DNA of 64,000 nt from Rhizobium sp. BK313. Its GTDB lineage: Bacteria; Pseudomonadota; Alphaproteobacteria; Rhizobiales; Rhizobiaceae. Made by a program: the position numbers and the translations under genes. The DNA lies in contig NZ_JACHZQ010000003.1 of assembly GCF_014193655.1 (NCBI RefSeq), positions 682,001 to 746,000 of the forward strand. Reading direction: 5' to 3'. Shown here in pieces: positions 1 to 8,114 of this stretch (position 1 is its first letter; the number at the start of each line of letters is the position of its first letter). Under the pieces are notes generated by a model. That model did no database searches. It was not told where the DNA came from and saw only the letters and a program-made list of their open reading frames with translations.

Positions 1-90
1 GAGAGTGGCGGTGTTGCGGCGCGCGTACACCAGTTCGGCCAGCCGCTGCAGGGTGACGAAGGACAGAAGCGCGATCGATGGCCAGAGCAT
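1..90 (-). CDS. Isoprenylcysteine carboxyl methyltransferase-family protein (5' fragment)
   Basis: Only the first 30 codons are in the window; the gene continues past the left edge. The start ATG shares one base with the TGA of the upstream polyketide synthase gene, so the two are translationally coupled. The visible N-terminus is a hydrophobic helix followed by QRLAELVYARRNT, which fits the first membrane segment of ICMT/YpbQ-type methyltransferases. In Bacillus, BpsB (YpbQ) of this family methylates the alkylpyrones made by the type III synthase BpsA, and the same gene pairing is seen here. The family call rests on this short segment plus context. Confidence 0.6.
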   Translation of the reverse strand, partial: MLWPSIALLSFVTLQRLAELVYARRNTATL

Positions 91-1142
91 CAGGCGACCC
101 TCTTCAGCGTAACGCAGCTGGCCGAAAAGCCGGGCCCCATGGCGACCAGGGCCGAACGTCTCGGCAGGCCGGCGATAATCGCACGCTCGAGCACGAAGAG
201 TACCGTCGGCGATGACATGTTGCCGTAGTCGCCGACCACCTCGCGTTCGATATCCAGCGAGCCGGGTTCGAGGCCGAAGGCGGTCTCCAGTGCCACCAGC
301 ACCTTGGTGCCGCCGGGATGGCAGATGAAGCGGTCGACATCCGATATCGTCAGGCCCGCGCGCTCTAGAATGCCGGCGACGGCGGGCTTGATATTCGCTT
401 CGGCAAAGGGCGGCAGCGATTGGTCCAGGATGATGCCGAAGCCCGTATCGTCGATCTTCCAGCCCATGATGCCGAGAGTATCGGGAAAGAGATGCTCGCC
501 CGTCGATTCGATCTCCGCGAGACCATCCTTTCCGGCGCGCAGGATGCAGGCGGCCGCGCCGTCGCCGAACAGCGCTGTCGCGACGATGTTCGGCCGCGTG
601 AGTTCGTCCAGCCGGAAGGCGAGCGAGCAGAGTTCGATGGCGACGAAAAGTACGACGGCGCCCGGACGGTTCTTCGCCATGCGCGAGGCGATGCCAAGGC
701 CCGAAACGCCGGCCGCGCAGCCGAGGCCGAAGACCGGCACACGCTCTATATCGGAGCGGAAGCCCATCTCGCGCGCGAGCCGTGCATCCAGGCTCGGCGT
801 TGTAACGCCGGTCGACGACACCGTGACGATGCAGTCGACCTCCTCGGCTCTCAGACCGGCACGTGTCAGCGCGTTGGTAGCGGTTTTCCTGAAGAGTTGG
901 CTTGCGACCTCGGCATAGGCTTCCATGCGGTCCTGCCAGCCATGCGACTGTTCGAACCAGGAAAGCGGACGGGCGACATAACGCTTGCGGATGCCGGCGC
1001 TTTCGAACACGCGGGCGAGATGCTTGAACTCGCGAAAACGATCGGCAAACAGACGGCCGGCGGTCTCGGCAGCCTCCGATTGGTAGATGATGTTGTCGGG
1101 CGTGGCGACAGCCAGACTGACAAGCTTGACGGTATCGGTCAC
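90..1142 (-). CDS. Type III polyketide synthase (chalcone synthase-like)
   Basis: A 350-residue thiolase-fold condensing enzyme, the normal length for type III synthases. The Cys-His-Asn triad is visible: Cys142 in GLGCAAG, His275 in FICHPGG and Asn308 in GDYGNMSSP. Such enzymes extend an acyl-CoA starter with malonyl-CoA without an acyl carrier protein; bacterial members make alkylresorcinols or alkylpyrones from fatty starters, but the starter here cannot be read from sequence. It is the first gene of an operon with the methyltransferase at the left edge (one-base overlap). It is divergent from the TPR gene across a 199-bp spacer that contains an 8-bp inverted repeat at 1215-1236. Confidence 0.9.
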   Translation of the reverse strand: MTDTVKLVSLAVATPDNIIYQSEAAETAGRLFADRFREFKHLARVFESAGIRKRYVARPLSWFEQSHGWQDRMEAYAEVASQLFRKTATNALTRAGLRAEEVDCIVTVSSTGVTTPSLDARLAREMGFRSDIERVPVFGLGCAAGVSGLGIASRMAKNRPGAVVLFVAIELCSLAFRLDELTRPNIVATALFGDGAAACILRAGKDGLAEIESTGEHLFPDTLGIMGWKIDDTGFGIILDQSLPPFAEANIKPAVAGILERAGLTISDVDRFICHPGGTKVLVALETAFGLEPGSLDIEREVVGDYGNMSSPTVLFVLERAIIAGLPRRSALVAMGPGFSASCVTLKRVA

Positions 1143-1214
1143 TTGTTTCTCCTTGCGACCCTCGGCGGGTACGTATGTGGAAACACGCGAGTATCAGGAA
1201 TTATTCGCGTGGTC

Positions 1215-1236
1215 TCCGTCACGAAAGAGTGACGGG
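1215..1236. repeat. Inverted repeat between divergent genes
   Basis: The arms CCGTCAC and GTGACGG flank a six-base GAAAGA loop, with one extra wobble pair at the base. It lies in the 1143-1341 spacer between the polyketide synthase gene (minus) and the TPR gene (plus). It has no T-run, so an operator or mRNA hairpin is more likely than a terminator. Nothing else was recognised in this spacer apart from the ribosome binding site of the plus-strand gene. Confidence 0.35.
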
Positions 1237-1341
1237 AGGTCGTGACTACAAGCGCAAGAAAAATATTCGGTCGCTGCGAATAAAATGAACGGATGGCGTG
1301 TTCACCCATCGCAACGTTCATTTTTGCCAAGGAGCAATCCC

Positions 1342-1884
1342 ATGACGACTACCGCTTTCCGCCTGGCCTCCGTCGCTCTCGGCGCCTGCCTCACCCTCGG
1401 CGCTTTTACTGTCCCGGTTTTCGCGATCGGCGACGATAGTAGCACGACTCCGACCTGCAAGAAGGGCGAGATCTACGACAAGAAGGCGAAGAAGTGCGTG
1501 AAGCAGCAGGGCGCCAACATCACCGACGAAAACCGCGCCGACTATGCTTACTCGCTCGCCAAGAAGGACCACCGCTATGAAGAAGCACTGGCGGTTCTCG
1601 ACACTATGCAGAATCCGAACACGGCAGAAGCATTGAACTATCGCGGCTATGCCACCCGCAAGCTCGGCCGCACGGATGAAGGCATTTCCTATTACCTGAA
1701 GTCCGTCTCAATGGACCCGAAGTATTCGCTGGTTCGCGAATATCTCGGCGAAGCCTATGTCATCAAGGGTCAGATCGACCTTGCCAAGGACCAGTTGAGC
1801 ACGATCAAGACGCTCTGCGGCAACACCGCTTGTGAGGAATATCAGGATCTGAACAACGCCATTCAGAATCCGTCGAGCCTCTGA
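1342..1884 (+). CDS. Secreted TPR-repeat protein
   Basis: A 180-residue protein. The start at 1342 is chosen because AAGGAG lies 8 bases upstream and a clean signal peptide follows (residues 1-28, ending VPVFA). The mature N-terminus carries a short CKKGEIYDKKAKKC segment with cysteines at about 39 and 52. The rest is helical and reads as two to three tetratricopeptide repeats (YAYSLAKKDHRYEEAL, NYRGYATRKLGRTDEG and YLGEAYVIKGQIDLA). TPRs mediate protein-protein contacts, here presumably in the periplasm. It is followed after 60 bp by an ECF sigma gene on the same strand, but a functional link is only suggested by proximity. Confidence 0.8.
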   Translation: MTTTAFRLASVALGACLTLGAFTVPVFAIGDDSSTTPTCKKGEIYDKKAKKCVKQQGANITDENRADYAYSLAKKDHRYEEALAVLDTMQNPNTAEALNYRGYATRKLGRTDEGISYYLKSVSMDPKYSLVREYLGEAYVIKGQIDLAKDQLSTIKTLCGNTACEEYQDLNNAIQNPSSL

Positions 1885-1944
1885 TTTCAAGCGTCGGACC
1901 TAAGATGGCCGCTATAGGCAGTCAGCATTCAGAGGGATATTCGA

Positions 1945-2589
1945 GTGTCAGTCGCTCATTCCACAATTTCTGCTTATAGTCGGGTAAGATCGGAACCGCC
2001 GGCAAGACCGGCGATTCCCAAAAACGCGAACCTCGCGGAGGGTGCCATAGCGAGCGAAGAGGATATCAGGGCGGGTCTGTCGCAGCATCTGACGCGGCTT
2101 TGGCGCTATGCCGTGGTGCTGTCTCGCCAACGCGACGTGGCAGATGATCTGGTGCAGGCGACCTGCGTCAGGGCGCTGGAGCGGGCTGACCAGTTCGCGG
2201 CCGGCACACGGCTCGACCGATGGTTGTTTTCGATCCTGCACTCGATCTGGCTGAACGAGATTCGGTCGCGCCGGGTGCGCATGGGGCAGGGTTTTGTCGA
2301 TGCCGACGAAACATTGGTTTTCGACGGCGCGCGCCAGACGGAGACGCATATTCTCGCCGGCCAGGTGCTGAAACAGGTGCAGGCGCTGCCGGAAGCGCAG
2401 CGCACCGCGGTATTCCTCGCCTATGTCGAAGGATTGTCCTATCGCGAGGTGGCGGAGGTTTTGGATGTGCCGATCGGAACGGTGATGAGCCGGCTGGCGG
2501 CAGCGCGAGCAAAGCTTGCTGATGGCATCGGATCGGCAGACTGTGCGCGGCTTTCAGGGGGTGGGCGACTGGGGAACGAGAATGAGTAA
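1945..2589 (+). CDS. ECF-type RNA polymerase sigma factor
   Basis: A 214-residue sigma-70 family protein with only regions 2 and 4. Region 2 (about residues 48-112) includes RDVADDLVQATCVRAL and the DNA-melting stretch RLDRWLFSILHSIWLNE. Region 4 (about 150-200) includes LPEAQRTAVFLAYVEG and the helix-turn-helix YREVAEVLDVPIGTVMSRL. The GTG start has GAGGGAT about 8 bases upstream. The first 40 residues are not conserved-looking and a later start is possible. The stop overlaps the next gene by 8 bp, and that gene encodes the likely cognate anti-sigma factor. The inducing signal is not evident. Confidence 0.9.
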   Translation: MSVAHSTISAYSRVRSEPPARPAIPKNANLAEGAIASEEDIRAGLSQHLTRLWRYAVVLSRQRDVADDLVQATCVRALERADQFAAGTRLDRWLFSILHSIWLNEIRSRRVRMGQGFVDADETLVFDGARQTETHILAGQVLKQVQALPEAQRTAVFLAYVEGLSYREVAEVLDVPIGTVMSRLAAARAKLADGIGSADCARLSGGGRLGNENE

Positions 2590-3385
2590 ATTGGACAACA
2601 ACAATATGCCCTCGGACGAGCTGCTTACCGCCTTCATCGACGGCGAGCTGGGAGCGGCCGAGCGTGACAGGATGGAAAAGCTGATCGCTGACGACGTTCG
2701 AGTGGCGGAACGTTTCGATTTCCTATCGCGCAGCGATCTGCCTTTCCGTGAGGCATTCGAGCCTGTGCTTGCCGCGGCCCCAAGCGCCAAGCTGGACGCT
2801 ATGCTTGCCGCCATCCCTTCCACAAAGGAGCAGAAGAAAGCCGCTTCGGGCATCAGCCGCCGTGGCTTCCTGTCGGCGATCGCTGCCTGCCTGGTCGTGG
2901 GCATCGCCATCGACCGCGCCGCGATCGGCATCAACCATCGCCTTGCCAAGCCGGACGAGGGGACCGAGTGGCGCGCTGTCGTCGCCGAATATCTTTCCCT
3001 CTATACGCCGGATACGCTGAGCGCGCCGGCGGGCGATCATGCTGAACAGGCTGCGCAATTGAGTGAAGTCGGCTCCAAACTCGGCCTCACGCTGACGCCC
3101 GAAACCGTCGCCATGCCCGGCGTCGATTTCAAGCGTGCCCAGGTCTTGAATTACGACAGCAAACCTTTGGCGCAGATCGCTTATCTCGACCCCGAAAGCG
3201 GGCCGATGGCGCTTTGCATCATTCCCTCGACCAGGGGTACTTCCGAACCGGACATGGAAAACCGCCGCGGCATGAATGTCGTCTACTGGTCGAACGCCAC
3301 CCACGCCTTCATGCTGATCGGCCATTCGCCGATCGACCGGATGAAGACGCTGGCGGATGGCGTCCGGGCGAGCTTGGCGGTTTGA
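2582..3385 (+). CDS. Membrane anti-sigma factor
   Basis: A 267-residue protein starting inside the end of the sigma gene (8-bp overlap). The N-terminus has the anti-sigma signature ELLTAFIDGELGAAERDRME (residues 13-32). It lacks the HxxxCxxC zinc ligands, so it is not a ZAS-type factor. A hydrophobic segment at about residues 95-112 is preceded by a twin arginine (RRGFLS, Arg93-Arg94). The periplasmic part runs to the C-terminus. Role by family: it holds the ECF sigma factor at the membrane until a signal triggers release. The adjacent regulator pair and the overlap make this assignment firm even though the sensor domain is not recognised. Confidence 0.85.
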   Translation: MSKLDNNNMPSDELLTAFIDGELGAAERDRMEKLIADDVRVAERFDFLSRSDLPFREAFEPVLAAAPSAKLDAMLAAIPSTKEQKKAASGISRRGFLSAIAACLVVGIAIDRAAIGINHRLAKPDEGTEWRAVVAEYLSLYTPDTLSAPAGDHAEQAAQLSEVGSKLGLTLTPETVAMPGVDFKRAQVLNYDSKPLAQIAYLDPESGPMALCIIPSTRGTSEPDMENRRGMNVVYWSNATHAFMLIGHSPIDRMKTLADGVRASLAV

Positions 3386-3550
3386 CGTTGGCCTTTTTCC
3401 CAGCGACGCGCAGGGGTTAACTCCCGCAAATCACGCGATTCAAAAAGAATTTGGCGAAAACTCATCCTGCTGATATTCTCCACCCAACGAAAATCGAATG
3501 AGCGCCTGCAGCATGCCTTTCGGCCTTGCGCGGCGCGGTGGAAAAGATAC

Positions 3551-5140
3551 GTGAGTGACCCCGACAGCGGCAAAATGCCGCAGGCAGACGGGGCGTCGGT
3601 AGCAGAGCGCAGGAAGGGTAAATCCTCCCGGCGCGCTAAGCGTAAGCGCGGCGGTTCCGGCCGTCCGAACGCTTATTCTGCGGAGGCCAACCAGACCGGC
3701 ACGTCCAGTCCGGTGGCGACACGCCCAGCAGATAACGACGCCGGTTCTCCGGCCAAAAAGCGCAAGCGCCGCCGCCGTTCCCGTGGCGGAGCGCATGATG
3801 GTGTGCAGCATGCCTCCTCATCACAGCAGCATCAGGTTTCCGCCTCTCAGGAACATCGCGTTGCGGGCGAGCACGGCCATGCGCCTTCGCACAAGAATGG
3901 CAAGAACAGGCGCAAGCATCGCAGCAAGCGCGGTCTGCAGGGCCGCCCGCTGGTGCACGAAAAGACGGCACAGATCGTCGTTCCTGCCGCCAATGTCACT
4001 GCTGAGCATACTCCCGCTCACAATGACCACCATCATGACCGGCATCCGCCGCAGCAGCGTCGCGACGGCCATGCGCCATATCACCATGCCGATGGCGACA
4101 CCCGGCCCGTCGATCTCTACGCGGCGCTCGATCTCGGCACCAACAATTGCCGCCTGCTGATCGCGCAGCCTACGCGCCCTGGTCAATTCCGGGTCGTTGA
4201 CGCTTTTTCTCGCATTGTCCGTCTCGGCGAGGGCCTTGGCGCCAGCGGCCGGCTCTCAAGCGATGCGATGGACCGCGCCGTCGAGGCTCTGCGCATCTGC
4301 GCCGGCAAGTTGAAGACGCGTGAGATCCGCCGCATGCGACTGATCGCAACCGAAGCATGCCGCGCGGCGGAGAATGGCGAAGCCTTCCTCGCCCGTGTCA
4401 CGGAAGAGACCGGCCTGCGGCTCGAAATCATCGATCGCGAGACGGAGGCGCGTCTTGCCGTCTCCGGATGTTCGTCGCTGGTTGGTCCCGAGGCGCGCTC
4501 GGTCGTGCTCTTCGATATCGGCGGCGGCTCCTCGGAAATCGCTGTCATCCGCATTGGGGAGAACCGCTCCAGCCGGCTTGCCAATCACATCACTCATTGG
4601 ACCTCGTTGCCCGTTGGCGTGGTGACGCTCTCGGAACGCCATGGCGGCCGCGACGTCACGCCGGACCTGTTCGAGGCGATGGTGCGAGAGGTCTCGGGCA
4701 TGCTCGAACGCTTCGATTGCCCGCCCGTCGAGGAGGCTGCCCGCGACAGCGGCGATTTCCATCTGATCGGCACGTCCGGCACGGTGACGACGCTCGCCGG
4801 CGTCCATCTCGATCTGCCGCGCTACGACCGGCGTCGGGTCGACGGCGTCTGGCTGTCCGACGACGAGGTGACGGCAATGCAGGCGAAGCTGCTTTCCTGG
4901 GACTTCGCCGGCCGCGCCGCCAATCCCTGCATCGGGCCGGACCGCGCCGATCTGGTGCTGGCGGGCTGCGCCATTCTCGAGGCGATCCGCCGCCGCTGGC
5001 CAAGCCCACGCATGCGTGTTGCCGATCGCGGCCTGCGCGAAGGACTGCTCACCGACATGATGGCGGATGACGGTGTGTGGCGGCGCGGCCGCTCGCGCCG
5101 CGGCCATCGACCGAAGGATACGAAGGGACCGCAGGCATGA
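3551..5140 (+). CDS. Ppx/GppA-family phosphatase with basic low-complexity N-terminus
   Basis: A 529-residue protein. The Ppx/GppA core begins at about residue 188 with YAALDLGTNNCRLLIA and contains the second phosphate loop FDIGGGSSEIAV; the family hydrolyses polyphosphate or pppGpp, and sequence alone does not decide which. The first 185 residues are unlike the core: Lys/Arg clusters (KRKRGG, KKRKRRRRSRGG, KNRRKHRSKRG), then a His-rich stretch (HNDHHHDRH, HAPYHHADGD). The GTG start at 3551 is at the edge of this extension; a start nearer the core would remove it, but the reading frame and codon pattern look coding throughout. The stop overlaps the rlmE start (ATGA). Confidence 0.9.
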   Translation: MSDPDSGKMPQADGASVAERRKGKSSRRAKRKRGGSGRPNAYSAEANQTGTSSPVATRPADNDAGSPAKKRKRRRRSRGGAHDGVQHASSSQQHQVSASQEHRVAGEHGHAPSHKNGKNRRKHRSKRGLQGRPLVHEKTAQIVVPAANVTAEHTPAHNDHHHDRHPPQQRRDGHAPYHHADGDTRPVDLYAALDLGTNNCRLLIAQPTRPGQFRVVDAFSRIVRLGEGLGASGRLSSDAMDRAVEALRICAGKLKTREIRRMRLIATEACRAAENGEAFLARVTEETGLRLEIIDRETEARLAVSGCSSLVGPEARSVVLFDIGGGSSEIAVIRIGENRSSRLANHITHWTSLPVGVVTLSERHGGRDVTPDLFEAMVREVSGMLERFDCPPVEEAARDSGDFHLIGTSGTVTTLAGVHLDLPRYDRRRVDGVWLSDDEVTAMQAKLLSWDFAGRAANPCIGPDRADLVLAGCAILEAIRRRWPSPRMRVADRGLREGLLTDMMADDGVWRRGRSRRGHRPKDTKGPQA

Positions 5141-5856
5141 CCAAGCCAACGATCGCCGGCAACCGTACCGGCCGCAAGCTCGGCCAGCGCGTCAAGAAAA
5201 AGAAGCTGAAAGCCTCTTCGCGGCAATGGCTGGAGCGGCATATCAACGATCCTTATGTGCAGCGTGCCCAGCTTGAAGGCTACCGCGCCCGTGCTGCCTT
5301 CAAGCTGCTGGAGATCGACGAGAAGCACCATATCCTCAAGGGCGCACGCCGCATCATCGATCTCGGCGCTGCGCCGGGAAGCTGGTCGCAGATTGCCGCC
5401 AAGGTCACCGGATCGACGGAAGAGGATATCCGCGTTGCTGCAATCGATTTCCTGGAAATGGCGCCGCTGCCGGGCGTTGCCATTCTGCAGCTCGACTTCC
5501 TCGATCCGGACGCACCGCAGCGACTGATCGACGCCGTCGGCGGCACGCCCGATCTGGTGATTTCGGATATGGCCGCGCCGACGACCGGCCATCAGCGCAC
5601 CGATCATCTGCGCACCATGCATCTCTGCGAGGTCGCCGCGCACTTCGCAGTCGAGGTCCTTTCCGAAGGCGGACATTTTCTCGCCAAGACCTTCCAGGGT
5701 GGCACGGAACGCGACCTGCTGACGCTGCTGAAGCAGAATTTTCGCCAGGTCATTCATGTGAAGCCAGGCGCATCCAGAGCTGAGTCAGTGGAGATGTTCC
5801 TGCTGGCGAAAGGCTTCAAGGGTCGCAAGACGGACGACGAAGCAACGAGCGCTTGA
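5137..5856 (+). CDS. rlmE: 23S rRNA (uridine-2'-O-)-methyltransferase RlmE (FtsJ/RrmJ)
   Basis: A 239-residue SAM-dependent methyltransferase that methylates the 2'-O of a uridine in the A-loop of 23S rRNA. The SAM motif IIDLGAAPGSWSQIA is present. The K-D-K-E catalytic residues are all visible: Lys in ARAAFKLLEI, Asp in SDMAAPTTGH, Lys in FLAKTFQG and Glu in SRAESVEMFLLA. The start is placed at the ATG overlapping the TGA of the phosphatase gene (ATGA), which gives the usual family N-terminus with a basic KKKKLKAS segment. The two genes form a translationally coupled pair common in alphaproteobacteria. Confidence 0.95.
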   Translation: MTKPTIAGNRTGRKLGQRVKKKKLKASSRQWLERHINDPYVQRAQLEGYRARAAFKLLEIDEKHHILKGARRIIDLGAAPGSWSQIAAKVTGSTEEDIRVAAIDFLEMAPLPGVAILQLDFLDPDAPQRLIDAVGGTPDLVISDMAAPTTGHQRTDHLRTMHLCEVAAHFAVEVLSEGGHFLAKTFQGGTERDLLTLLKQNFRQVIHVKPGASRAESVEMFLLAKGFKGRKTDDEATSA

Positions 5857-5919
5857 TTTAGCCATCGCTTTTGTCCGATGATGCAGTCCCATCGGCATCG
5901 CAGGCAGCGCATTCTTACC

Positions 5920-6303
5920 ATGCTTCTTTACGTCACTCTCGGCTCCAACGATATTCCGCGTGCACGCAGCTTCTATGATGCGGTGATGCCGATCCTCGGC
6001 TACCGGCGTCAACGCGAATCGGATGAGGAAATCGGCTACGCCGCCGATGGCGATGTCCGCTGCCGTTTCTGGGTGGTGGTTCCCTACAATCACCGCGCTG
6101 CTACGATCGGCAATGGCTCGATGGTGGCTCTGCACGCTGAAAGCCGTGCCGATGTCGACGCCTTTCACGCCGCGGCCCTTGCCCATGGCGGCAAGGATGA
6201 GGGCAAGCCGGGCCTGCGCTCTTTCCATGCAAATTTCTATGCGGCTTATGTGCGCGATCCCGACGGCAACAAGCTCAGCGCCGTCTGCGAGCGGCCTGAA
6301 TAG
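5920..6303 (+). CDS. VOC (glyoxalase/bleomycin resistance) family protein
   Basis: A 127-residue single-domain vicinal-oxygen-chelate protein. It starts MLLYVTLGSNDIPRARSFYD, the typical first beta-alpha unit, and ends with YVRDPDGNKLSAVC, the typical last unit. The start is taken at 5920 because it places the conserved first strand at the N-terminus. VOC proteins bind a divalent metal and act as lyases, isomerases or drug-binding proteins; the substrate is not predictable here. It lies 63 bp after rlmE on the same strand and 24 bp before the end of the convergent MFS gene. Confidence 0.8.
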   Translation: MLLYVTLGSNDIPRARSFYDAVMPILGYRRQRESDEEIGYAADGDVRCRFWVVVPYNHRAATIGNGSMVALHAESRADVDAFHAAALAHGGKDEGKPGLRSFHANFYAAYVRDPDGNKLSAVCERPE

Positions 6304-6327
6304 ACCTCTCAGCGTTTCTCGAACGAA

Positions 6328-7773
6328 CTACTTCACCGCCGGTTGCTGGTGCTGCGGCATCTGCGGCTGCATCGCGGCCACACGTTTTAGTCCGGCCTTG
6401 TGACCGGAGACCGTGGCGCCGGCGCTGCGGTCCATCCGGATGAAGGGAATGGTCGCAACGACGGTCAGGATGGAGATGCAGAAGAAAGCGATATGGAAAT
6501 CGCGAACCTGCAGCTCGGTGCCGCTGAAGAAGGTCGAGGTTTCCAGGATCATGGCGGCGACGGCGACGCCGAGTGCCAGGCTGATCTGCTGCATGACCGA
6601 GCTCATCGACGTGGCCTGGCTCGCTTGCTTGTCGCTGATGTCGGCGAAGGCGAGCGCATTGATGCCGGTGAAGAAGAACGAGCGCGAGAAGCCGCCAACC
6701 AGGAGCACGCCGATGATAATGAGATGCGGCGTCCACGGCTGGAACAGGCCAGTGCAGATCGTGGTGATCGTCGTGATCCCTGCCGCCGACAGCAGCGCGG
6801 TCTTGAAGCCGACGGCAGTGAAGACGCGGCGTGCGATGAACTTGGTGCTGATGGCGCCGATGGCGCCGGCGAAGGTGATCAAGCCCGATTGGAACGGATT
6901 GAGGCCGAAGCCGAGCTGCAGCATCAGCGGCGTTAGAAAGGGCATAGCGCCGATGCAGATGCGAAACAGCGTGCCGCCGGTGACGGACGCGCGAAAAGTA
7001 GCGTTCTTCAGCAGCTGCAGATTGAGGATCGGCGCCGGATGACGGCGCGCATGGCCGATGTAAAGGAAGCCGCAGATGAAGCCGATGAGGACGGCCGAGA
7101 TTCCGATGAACGGCGGTAGTGCCGGCAGGCTAATGACCGACATGCCGAAGACGACGCCGGCGGCCGCGAAGGACGTCAGCAGGAAGCCAGTGAAATCGAG
7201 CTTTGGCGGCATGGTCGCCTCGACCTCCGGCAGGAAGATCGACGACAAGATGACGCCCAGAATGCCGACGGGCACGTTGATCAGGAAGATCCAGTGCCAG
7301 GAGGCGTAAGTGGTGATGAAGCCGCCGAGGGGCGGTCCGGCAAGCGGGCCGACGAGGGCGGGAATGGAAAGTAGCGCCATGGCCGAGACCAGGTCGCTCT
7401 TCTGTGTCGTGCGCACCAGCACAAGGCGCCCGACCGGCGTCATCATCGAGCCGCCGAGACCTTGCAGGAAGCGGGCTGCGACGAATTCCAGCAGGCCGCC
7501 CGAGAAGGCGCACATGATCGAACCGATGACGAAGACGCAGATGGCAAGCCGGAAGATGTTCTTCGCCCCGAAGCGATCCGACATCCAACCGCTGATCGGG
7601 ATGAACACCGCCAGCGACACCATATAGGATGTCAGCGCAAGTTTCAGCGTGATCGGACCAACATGGAGATCCGCCGCGATGGCCGGCAGCGCGGTCGCAA
7701 TCACGGTGGAATCCATCTGTTCCATGAAAAGAGCGACGGCAAGGATCAGGGGAACGATGCGATTCATAGGCAT
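6328..7773 (-). CDS. MFS transporter, DHA2 (14-TM drug:H+ antiporter) family
   Basis: About 481 residues with many hydrophobic helices. Helix 1 carries EQMDSTVIATALPAIA, typical of EmrB/QacA-type antiporters. Motif A is GWMSDRFGAKNIFR and motif C is LVGPLAGPPLGG. Proton-driven export of hydrophobic compounds is the family role. The start at 7773 is chosen because the helix 1 signature follows directly and AAGG lies upstream; an in-frame ATG at 7767 is an alternative. The upstream extension in the same frame (to 7941) runs through the intergenic repeats and is rejected. It is divergent from the MBL hydrolase gene. Confidence 0.9.
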   Translation of the reverse strand: MPMNRIVPLILAVALFMEQMDSTVIATALPAIAADLHVGPITLKLALTSYMVSLAVFIPISGWMSDRFGAKNIFRLAICVFVIGSIMCAFSGGLLEFVAARFLQGLGGSMMTPVGRLVLVRTTQKSDLVSAMALLSIPALVGPLAGPPLGGFITTYASWHWIFLINVPVGILGVILSSIFLPEVEATMPPKLDFTGFLLTSFAAAGVVFGMSVISLPALPPFIGISAVLIGFICGFLYIGHARRHPAPILNLQLLKNATFRASVTGGTLFRICIGAMPFLTPLMLQLGFGLNPFQSGLITFAGAIGAISTKFIARRVFTAVGFKTALLSAAGITTITTICTGLFQPWTPHLIIIGVLLVGGFSRSFFFTGINALAFADISDKQASQATSMSSVMQQISLALGVAVAAMILETSTFFSGTELQVRDFHIAFFCISILTVVATIPFIRMDRSAGATVSGHKAGLKRVAAMQPQMPQHQQPAVK

Positions 7774-7934
7774 ATGCCTTGGTGGGTCGTGTCTTCGGGG
7801 AAGGGGCCCGCCTGAGACGGGCACCCGCTCTGTAGTCCTATGTGCGGCCTCTGCCAATCCCCGATTCTGCCCTGTGGCTTCTTGGAGATCACGTCTTCGT
7901 GATGCCGCTTGCAGCCCAGTATAGGATACCAAGT

Positions 7935-7963
7935 TTGACATATGCTAAACGCATGGAAATGCT
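7935..7963 (+). promoter_or_regulatory. Putative promoter of the MBL hydrolase gene
   Basis: A perfect -35 hexamer TTGACA (7935-7940) is followed by 17 bases and AATGCT (7958-7963), which is a weak -10. The spacer and -10 overlap the duplicated operator-like element at 7942-7971. The resulting leader to the MBL start would be about 145 nt. Confidence 0.45.
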
Positions 7964-7971
7964 AAACGCAT
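7942..7971. promoter_or_regulatory. Two direct copies of ATGCTAAACGCAT, an operator-like element
   Basis: The 13-bp word occurs exactly twice, at 7942-7954 and 7959-7971, with starts 17 bp apart. Each copy is itself an interrupted palindrome, ATGC-N5-GCAT. It lies between the divergent MFS exporter and MBL hydrolase genes and overlaps the predicted promoter spacer. This arrangement fits cooperative binding of a dimeric repressor. No regulator gene is adjacent. Confidence 0.6.
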
Positions 7972-8114
7972 AAAACGTCGTTTTGTGTATTAGCGGATCT
8001 GGATGGATATGTCATGGCGAAATTATCGACCATGAAAGATCGTATACCAGCTTGCCGTTGCCGATGACGATGACAGGCGCAGCTTACGCTGCCACCATTG
8101 GAGAAAATGAGATT

